A stretch of DNA of 64,000 nucleotides from Pinus tabuliformis. Its lineage: Eukaryota > Streptophyta > Pinopsida > Pinales > Pinaceae. The position numbers and the translations under genes were made by a program. Position 1 is the first letter of the stretch, and the number at the start of each line of letters is the position of its first letter. A model generated the notes under the pieces. That model made no database searches. It was not told the origin of the DNA and saw only the letters and a list, made by a program, of their open reading frames with translations. Below are positions 57,070-64,000 of this stretch, piece by piece. The stretch spans positions 449,934,014 through 449,998,013 of the forward strand of contig CM062810.1 of assembly GCA_031772625.1 (NCBI GenBank). The letters run 5' to 3'.

Positions 57070-58570
57070 CTTTTTACCATAGCCAATTAGATACCATTCT
57101 TTGAAAAACTTTGTGGGTATGATGAAGAAGTAATGCAGGAGTTTTCCCTGTCCTTGATACCTCACTCAAAAACCCATGCCACTATTAGTTTCAGGGGTCT
57201 CGCCATGGGTTAATTAAACTACTGGTGGAAGAGGCCCTCCACACCTTCACAATACCCATAACCTGGGAGATTTTTAGAAATATGACAAGGGAAGATGAGG
57301 TAAAAGCCCTCACATATGACCTCAGTCCATCTGAAAGTGAGAGAGAAGAACAAAAAGAGGAAGATGAGGAGGAAACCAAAAACAAGGAAGAGAAAACACA
57401 AACAGAGAAAGAGGAACCTGAAATAGGGAAGGAAGAAAACCAAACAGAGGAAGAAAAACATGAAAAAGAGAAGGAAGAGACCAAAGCAGAGAAGAAGAAG
57501 AAACCTAGAACAAAAGAGAAAAAGACTAAAACAGAAAGGAAAAAGACTAAATTTGAGAAGAACAAGGCTAAAGCAGAGAGGGCAGAAACTAAACAATATG
57601 AGAAGGAAATTAAAACAGGGATAGAAGAAACAAAACTAGCAGAGGTAAAAAAGACAAAAGAAAAAGAAACAGAAGTAAAGAAGGCAAAAGTGTCTCCTGG
57701 AACACTAGAAAGGGAGGCAGCAGTTGTTCTTGCTGCACTCAGCACCCCAGTTAAGCCCAAACAAAAGAGAAAAAGGCAACCATCCATGTATTTCAAGGCT
57801 CGAAAAAGCACCAGGATAAAAATAGGGAAGCCACAGCCACCCTCAAAAGAGCCTATCACCATTGAAGATTCTCCTACTGCCAAAAAGGAGGAATCTCCAT
57901 CCAAAACCCCCATTACCTATGAAAGAGGAAGCCCTAGATCTTCCACTTGGAAGGAAAGGATAAAACTATAGGACTCTAAAACAGTCCTACAAGAGGCGTA
58001 AATTGCTCTATAGGAGACCTTGAGAAAGCTACAGGAGACTGAGAAACTTGAGAAAAAGGTAGAAGAGTAGACCTAGAAGAAGGATGAGGCAGCAAAGATA
58101 CCAGAACCTGACCCCCATCCTAGTTTAGGCTCTTACTACAACCTTCTTGAAGGGGGAAAAACTATTCCACAGAAGTTTGCAATCCCACTTTTCTTTGAAA
58201 TGGAAAAAGAAAGGGTAAGGAGCCATAGATGGATGCAGATCGCAAAGTCCAAAGGGGTGGAAGACATTGGGCACATGGAAAACAAGTTGAGAGAAATGGG
58301 CAAGGAATTGAGCACTGTAAGACATACAGAAGCCATCAGAAGATCTCACTTGGAAGCAGAGAATGAAATGTTAAGAAAACAACTGCAAGAAAGGGAAACC
58401 CAGGTAGAGACTGAAATGTTAAGAAAACAGCTGCAAGAAAGGGAAACCCAGTTAGCATGCATGGCCAGTTGGGCTATGGAGGCACTACAGTGCAGATAAC
58501 CAGCCAAATCATATGGAGTATACCTCAAAGATCAGTGGCTACAGTTCCAAATCAAGGCTCTGGCCCAGAG
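57070..58570 (+). pseudogene. Post-pol frame, main part: Lys/Glu-rich coiled-coil protein
   Basis: A frame ending near 57208 (IPFFEKLCGYDEEVMQEF, then HATISFRGLAMG) shifts into the next frame, which stays coding-like to 58570. That part starts LIKLLVEEALHTFTIPITW and contains about 130 residues of almost only Lys, Glu and Thr (57330-57700), then a basic Pro/Ser region. After several TAG codons near 57969-58070 it reads SLGSYYNLLEGGKTIPQKF and a coiled coil in which the unit EMLRKQLQERETQ occurs twice (near 58366 and 58411). A TAG at 58497 and then the copia LTR at 58571 end it. I do not recognise the family. Confidence 0.5.
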
Positions 58571-59715
58571 TGTTGAAAATGCAACAAGATGATGGAGCTT
58601 AGTGAAAAGAAGTCGCCTTCACTAAGTGGGCCCGCAGGCTATTTTTGGCGCAAAGTTTATTTTTAGACTATGTCTATTTTTAGACATATGGATCATTGTC
58701 TATGAGTTGCAGGATGCTATTTATGGATGATTGGTCATGTTGGTAAAAATAGATGGACCTCTATTTTTAGACATATGGGCGGAGTCTATTTTTAGACTGC
58801 CAGTCAAAAATAGAACAGTCGAATATTATTAGCTCTTAATAATATTTGGACTATAAACATTATCTTATCCTCTTGCAACACTTTAGTTCGAGCTACGGAT
58901 GTGGCACATGCAACTTCTAGAAGGAAATACGCTTTTCCTATGGGTTAGTTGAGCTATTGCATAATGGACTTCAGCTAGAACTCAAGTGATTGAGTTTGGT
59001 GGAGTTGATTGAGGAGTTGATGGAGTTGTGTTCAGTTTGACTTAGTTGAACTAGTTGTATTTAGTCTAACTGCCAAATACACTAGTGATGAGTGATGTGA
59101 ATTAATTATTAATTAATTCACTAATTATTAACTCATAAATCAACTAAAGAATACATCAGTTAACTCAGTGCATGGACAGTTCAGTGGAGACAAGTGTTAG
59201 AGGTGGGTGAAAGGGTGAGACTACTATCATTTGTGACTATAGCTGTGCATGAGATTTGCACAATTATTGATTGAAATTGCCAATGAGGATTGCGCAGTAC
59301 AAGCCAAGGGAATTCGAACTTGGATCTGATCTATTCTCAACTTGGATTGCACAGTAGAGGCAGGCAAACAGTGAAGGATATTTGAACCTGTGACTTGTTC
59401 ATATCTGAGCTAGTTTGTGTGTAGCATGTGGAGATAGTAGTGAGTACTTGTGAGGAGTATTGTACTATGTATTGTTACATGTTCTCTGTCATTATAATAT
59501 ACAGATAGTTGGGGGTTTTCAGCTGTATGCTTTCCCTATTACATACTGTGTTGATATGTGCGATTGATGTTTCAATGTGCGCATGCAATTGTTTTTTAAT
59601 TCCGCAAATTGATGATCAATGGTAGAGGAGGTTATGTATTATGCATGCATTCCACAAATAGTGTATAATCAATATAATCTCTGTGAATAATTGTTATATT
59701 ATTCAAATTTCTACA
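58571..59715 (+). repeat. 5' LTR of the copia element
   Basis: The LTR is 1145 bp, starts TGTTGAAAATG and ends TTTCTACA directly before the primer site. The left end is confirmed by the same sequence at 63923. A cluster of four exact TATTTTTAGAC words lies at 58658-58797, two of them as GTCTATTTTTAGAC, which can fold on itself. Confidence 0.92.
59493..59501 (+). promoter_or_regulatory. Possible TATA box of the copia LTR
   Basis: TATAATATA lies about 215 bases before the LTR end. Position and composition suit a TATA box, but AT-rich sequence makes chance likely. Confidence 0.4.
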
Positions 59716-59727
59716 TGGTATCAGAGC
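59716..59727 (+). promoter_or_regulatory. Primer-binding site of the copia element
   Basis: TGGTATCAGAGC directly after the LTR is the standard plant copia primer site, complementary to the 3' part of initiator tRNA-Met. Confidence 0.95.
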
Positions 59728-59960
59728 GAAGTTGATCAAAAAGTGATTACATTTTATTTCTTCAGGCAGAGTCTGTAATCGGGCCAGGTAGCCTCTAGAT
59801 TCATCCTTCTTTTGGAAGGTGAGATATCCGGTAAATGCCCATACAGTCAATCTCTGTATGAGAAATACTTTGTTCTCACGAATTTTAGATCGGAAGTAGT
59901 TGAGTTTTGAGCTGGTGGAATTCGAATTTGTAGCAGTGTTTTCTTGGTGTCGAAGTTGAA

Positions 59961-62900
59961 ATGTCTTTCAAAGGATTGCGATTGGAGTATGCCCTTGAAG
60001 GCAGCTCGAATTATATTGCATGGAAGGACAAGATGGAGGCAGTGTTAGATGACAATGGGTTGAAGGAGTTCATAGAGGCTGAGGTCCCAAAGCCTACTGA
60101 TGCTGCTCAAGTTGAGGCTTGGAAAAAGAAGACAACAAAGTGTCGAAGGGTTCTGTTGGAGGGCGTGAAGGATCACATTGTATCCAACCTGCATGGAAAG
60201 GCTTCTCCATACTTGATGTGGAAAGAGTTGACAGATTTATTCCAAAGCAAGAGTGACCAGAGGAAGTTGGCGCTCAAGGATAAACTCAGAAACATTAAGT
60301 GTGAGAAAGGAGACAGTGTGCCCAAGTATCTCGCGAAGTTCACCCAATGCCGGGATGAGCTGGGAAGTGTGGGGCTGACTATCGATGATGAGGACTTGGT
60401 GAGCTTGGCTCTCTTTGGTCTTCTAAAGAGTTGGAATTCCTATCAGGACTCTGTCAATGGTCGGGAGAAATTGCCAGGATGGGAGAGACTTTGGTTTGAT
60501 CTTGTGCAAGAGGAGATCAGGCGGAATACCAAGGACGGATCTTCATCAAAGGCATCTGATGAAGAAAATTGCGCTTTGGCTGCCAAATCAAAGAAGGGGA
60601 AGAAAAAGAAATCTTCTCATTCCGGTGCGAAAGGCAAGAAGCAGGACATGTCCAAGGTGAAGTGCTTTCACTGTCACCAGCATGGACATTATGCCACAAA
60701 TTGTCCGCAGAAGAAGAAAAATAAGCAAGCTGCTGGATCTACAGCGGGAGAGGCCTTAGCCTCACAGTTTGAGCTGGATTTTTCGCTAATCGCATGCTTG
60801 GTATCAAGTGTGATGGGATCGGTATGGTTTTTGGACAGTGGTGCGTCTTTTCACATGACAGGAGATCGAGATTTGTTTTTTGATCTGGATGAGAAAGATC
60901 TTGGAGTGCACATCGAGATGGGCGATGATGGTAGATACAGTGCGACCAGTATCGGTACCATTTCCTTTGAGAGGGAGTCTGGTAAACCCTTCGTATTGAA
61001 GGAAGTGATGCATGTTCCAGGATTGAAGAAGAATCTTATCTCTGTGGTGATGTTAGAAGACAAGGGATATGATGTTGTCTTCAACGAGGGAAAGGCTTTC
61101 CTGCGCAATAAGACAACTAGAGAAACCCGGAAGATAGGGGTTCGAGTCAAGAACCTTTATCAATTGCATGTAGATGGCTGCACAACAATGGCATGCAAGG
61201 TAAAAGGATTAGTGAGTTGGGATGATGGCGAGCTGTGGCACTAGAGATTGGGCCACCTTCACCATGGAGCCTTGAAGACACTGCAGCAGATTTCTACTGG
61301 GCTTCCTAAAGGCACTCTTGCGCAGTCAGATCAGTGCAAGGGGTGTACTTTGGGAAAATTTTTGAAATCCACCTTTCACGAGAAGGATAGTCGTGCCACG
61401 ACGATCCTTGAGAGAATTCACACAGACATGTGTGGACCTTTCTTAGTAGCTTCGACAGCAAATCACAAGTACTCTGTGATCTTTGTTGATGATTTCTCTC
61501 GAAAGTGCTGGATCTTCTTCATGTAGAAGAAGAGCGAGACATACTCAAAGTTCTGTGAGTTCAAAGCACTGGTCGAGAAGGAATCGAGGAAGAAGGTGAA
61601 GGCTCTTAGGAGCAACAATCGTGGTGAATTCATCTCTGGCGAGTTCAAGGACTTCTGCAACACATAAGGGATTCGAAGAGAGCTCATAGCTCCCCATAAC
61701 CCACAGCAGAACGGGGTTGTTGAGCGGAAGAACAGAACGATCGTGGGTGCTGCAAGGGCGATGTTGCATGATCAGGGCCTACCCCTTCACTTGTGGGCGG
61801 AGGCATGCAATACTGCAATATATGTGCAGAGCTGTTGTCCTCACAAGATACTTGGCATGAGTACATCGAGGAGGATTATTCTGGTAAGAGGCCTGATATT
61901 TCTCATTTGAGGATTTTTGGTTCTCCTATTTACATGCATGTGACGAAGGATGCTAGGAAGAAGCTGGAGCCGACCGCAGAGATTGGGATATTTGTGGGGT
62001 ACACTGATACGCCCCACAACTATCGTGTGTATTTGCCAGACAGTCGCAAGACTGTTGTGCGACGAGATATCAAATTTTAGGAGGAGAAAGCCATGAAGTG
62101 TTCGCTTGAGAGGGAGCCACACTTGCATGCTAATGAGGAGCTATTAGTTGCTAAGGATGAGCTTCAGGATGTGGATCAGCCACAAGATGAAGTTCATGGA
62201 GTGGAAGAGACCACTCATGCAGCGCCAACCATCAGAGGGCGAAAGCGCACTACAGAAGTTGAGCGACTGGCTCAAGATGCAGAGAAGGTTGTAGGACCAC
62301 CTACAACACAGCACAGACAGAGACAGTCACCTGATCGGTACACTGGATACATGGCTCTTGTGAGCAAATGTGTCGTGACTGAGCCATCCTCTTTCGAGGA
62401 AGCTGTGGAGGATCCCACATGGGTAAATGCCATGGTGGAAGAGTATGATTCGATTGTCAGAAACAGTGCATGGGAGATTGTCCCAAGACCGGAGGGGAAA
62501 TCAGTGGTGGGTTCGAGATGGATCTACAAAGTGAAGCAGGCAACTGAAGGGAGTGTGGAGAAGTACAAGGTAAGATTTGTTGCTCGAGGCTTCTCACAGA
62601 TAGAGGGGATCGATTATGAGGATACCTTTGCACCTGTCGCAAGGTATTGTTCCATACGGACGATTCTTGCTCTCTCAGCGCAGATGGGGTAAAACATCCA
62701 TCAGATGGATGTGAAGACTGCATTCCTCAATGGATTCATTGAGGAGGAGGTGTACATAGAGCAGCCCGAAGGTTTCGAGATCTTCAGCAGCGAGTCACAT
62801 GTGTGCAGTCTCAAGAGAGCGCTGTATGGTTTGAAACAAGCACCTCTTACTTGGTACACACGGATAGACAGTTATTTCACCGGACTTGGATTCTCCAAGA

Positions 62901-63928
62901 GTGAGGTGGATCCTAACCTATACCAGATTGTGGTGGAGGGTAAGTTGCTGATCATTGTACTTTATGTAGATGATTAGATTTTGACGAGAGATGTGCTATT
63001 GATACTTTCATGCAAGGAGGATCTTGCTAGAGAGTTTGAGATGAAGGACTTGGGCCTCCTTCATTATTTCTTGGGATTGGAAATTTGGCAGCGCAGTGAT
63101 GGACTATTTGTTTCTCAGGGTAAGTATGCCCGGGAGATACTGGAGAAGTTCAACATGCATGGCTGCAAGCCTGTTGATACTCCTCTTCCTAGAGGTTGGA
63201 GGAAGGAGGATGCTACTTCAGCGGAGGTAGTGGATGCCACTGTTTATCGACAGTTGGTGGGGTCGCTTATGTATCTGGTCAATACACGACCCGATATATG
63301 CTATGCTATTAACCAGCTTTCACAAGCTATGGTTAAGCCAACCAAGCTCTTTTGGAAGGCATGCAAGCATGTATTGCATTATCTCAGAGGCAAATCGGGA
63401 TATGGATTGTGGTACAGATAGGAGGATGAGGTGAAGCTATGTGGCTTCACGGATGCAGGTTGGGTAGGGAGCCCAACAGATAGAAAAAGCACATCTGGAG
63501 GGATCTTCAGTATCGGTTCGACAGCAGTTTCTTGGTACAACAGGGAGCAGAGATCCATGGCACTCAGTTCAGCAGAGGCCGAGTATATGGTAGCAAGTTT
63601 GGCTGCATGCGAGGCTATATGGATGAGGAAGATCTTGGTCGGGTTGTTCGGGTCACACTTGGAGCCTACTGTGATTTATTGTGATAACCAGAGTTGCATT
63701 AAACTCTTGGCTAATTCAGTATTTCATGATAGATCCAAGCACATCGACATCAGGTACCATCATATCAGAGATTGTGTGCAGTGGAGAATCATGTTACTTT
63801 CATACATTCCCACAGAGGATCAGGATGCTGATATCTTAACGAAGGCGCTCACCAGGAGAAAATTCAAATACCACAGAGGCAGGATAGGGGTTGTAGATAA
63901 TCCATATCTTGTTGAGAGGGAGTGTTGA
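59961..63928 (+). pseudogene. Copia gag-pol polyprotein, broken
   Basis: The ATG at 59961 starts an open part of 427 codons: the gag domain (UBN2 type), a CX2CX4HX4C zinc knuckle at residues 235-248 and the protease site DSGAS at residue 292. The integrase follows with the GLGH-type start cut by a stop, HTDMCGPF and ERKNRTIVGAARAML. RT shows VDVKTAFLNG-type (here MDVKTAFLNG) and YVDD near 62966, and RNase H shows DAGWVGSPTDRKSTSG and SSAEAEYMV. Stops lie at 61242, 61524, 61665, 62078, 62690, 62975 and 63419, and a frame change near 61857-61880. The frame ends at 63928, inside the 3' LTR. Confidence 0.93.
63911..63922 (+). promoter_or_regulatory. Polypurine tract of the copia element
   Basis: GTTGAGAGGGAG abuts the 3' LTR start. 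The purine run GAGAGGGAG fits the plus-strand primer of plant copia elements. Confidence 0.85.
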
Positions 63929-64000
63929 AAATGCAACAAGATGATGGAGCTTAGTGAAAAGAAGTCGCCTTCACTAAGTGGGCCCACAGGCTATTTTTGT
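63923..64000 (+). repeat. 3' LTR of the copia element, first 78 bases
   Basis: The sequence repeats 58571-58648 with about two differences and is cut by the window end. Confidence 0.92.

Larger units (their letters stand above)
46960..58570 (+). mobile_element. Ty3/gypsy element, Ogre/Tat/Athila branch, interrupted
   Basis: The element has a 5' LTR (46960-49066), a primer site (49072-49089), gag, protease, RT, RNase H and integrase in that order, a hairpin region, a possible intron and a post-pol reading frame. Integrase after RNase H places it in Ty3/gypsy. The RT and integrase motifs, primer site and extra 3' frame fit the Ogre/Tat/Athila branch. It sits inside the 3' LTR of the element at 39744 and is itself cut at 58570 by a copia LTR. 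Its right end is outside the window. Confidence 0.9.
58571..64000 (+). mobile_element. Ty1/copia element, inserted in the gypsy element, cut by window end
   Basis: The 5' LTR (58571-59715), primer site, gag, protease, integrase, RT and RNase H in copia order, a polypurine tract and the first 78 bases of the 3' LTR (63923-64000) are present. The two LTR starts differ at about 2 of 78 positions. Seven nonsense codons and one frame change break the polyprotein. Its left neighbour is the coding sequence of the gypsy post-pol frame, which proves the order of insertion. Confidence 0.95.

Noticed and set aside
57191-57913. 240-codon minus-strand frame rich in Phe, Ser and Leu
   Set aside because: It is the complement of the Lys/Glu-rich post-pol frame; its composition follows from that and it has no family features.
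61242-63421. Stop-codon readthrough or recoding in copia pol
   Set aside because: Stops are of two types, scattered, and joined by a frame change; decay explains them better than recoding.

Overview
This window is nuclear DNA of a plant, probably a seed plant with a large, repeat-rich genome. It holds plant L1-type LINEs whose ORF2 ends in an RNase H domain, LINE ORF1 proteins with DUF4283 and a zinc knuckle, a Ty3/gypsy element of the Ogre/Tat/Athila branch, and a Ty1/copia element with the classic plant initiator-Met primer site. A gymnosperm is plausible, but nothing here proves it. I see no intact host gene and no rRNA or tRNA gene. Almost everything recognisable is a transposable element, mostly broken by stop codons.

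Layout. Positions 1-18124 hold an AT-rich direct repeat (R1a, R1b). R1b is split by a 13.4-kb block (3889-17338) that contains a nearly complete LINE on the minus strand (LINE-1, 5084-10832, 14-bp target-site duplication, TSD) and a field of AT-rich tandem and segmental duplications. Positions 19700-22182 are a 2.48-kb minus-strand retrocopy with a poly(A) tail and a TSD of at least 17 bp. It carries one long reading frame (756 codons, one nonsense codon) that joins a novel N-terminal region, a 76-residue ubiquitin-like domain ending in Arg-Leu-Arg-Gly-Gly, a DUF4283 domain and a CCHC zinc knuckle. This is the most unusual object in the window. Positions 26101-32557 are a full-length plus-strand LINE of the LINE-1 family (LINE-2, 20-bp TSD). 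Positions 33770-39400 hold minus-strand ruins of a Ty3/gypsy integrase and of a third LINE, joined at a deletion-like junction near 35395.

The right third is a nest of three LTR elements, each inserted in the previous one. A non-autonomous gag-protease element (5' LTR 39744-40877, 3' LTR from 46619) is interrupted at 46960 by an Ogre/Tat/Athila-type gypsy element (5' LTR 46960-49066, gag, protease, RT, RNase H, integrase and a post-pol reading frame). That element is interrupted at 58571 by a copia element (5' LTR 58571-59715, gag-pol, 3' LTR from 63923). All three right ends lie beyond the window. Both gypsy-type elements carry repeated hairpin-forming units in non-coding parts, with paired changes that suggest RNA structure.

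Working relations. The two LINEs keep a one-base stop/start overlap between ORF1 and ORF2. LINE-type machinery would explain the retrocopy at 19700-22182. Most premature stops in the elements look like single C-to-T or G-to-A changes, as expected for long-silenced, methylated copies. All boundaries, identities and domain calls were read by eye.
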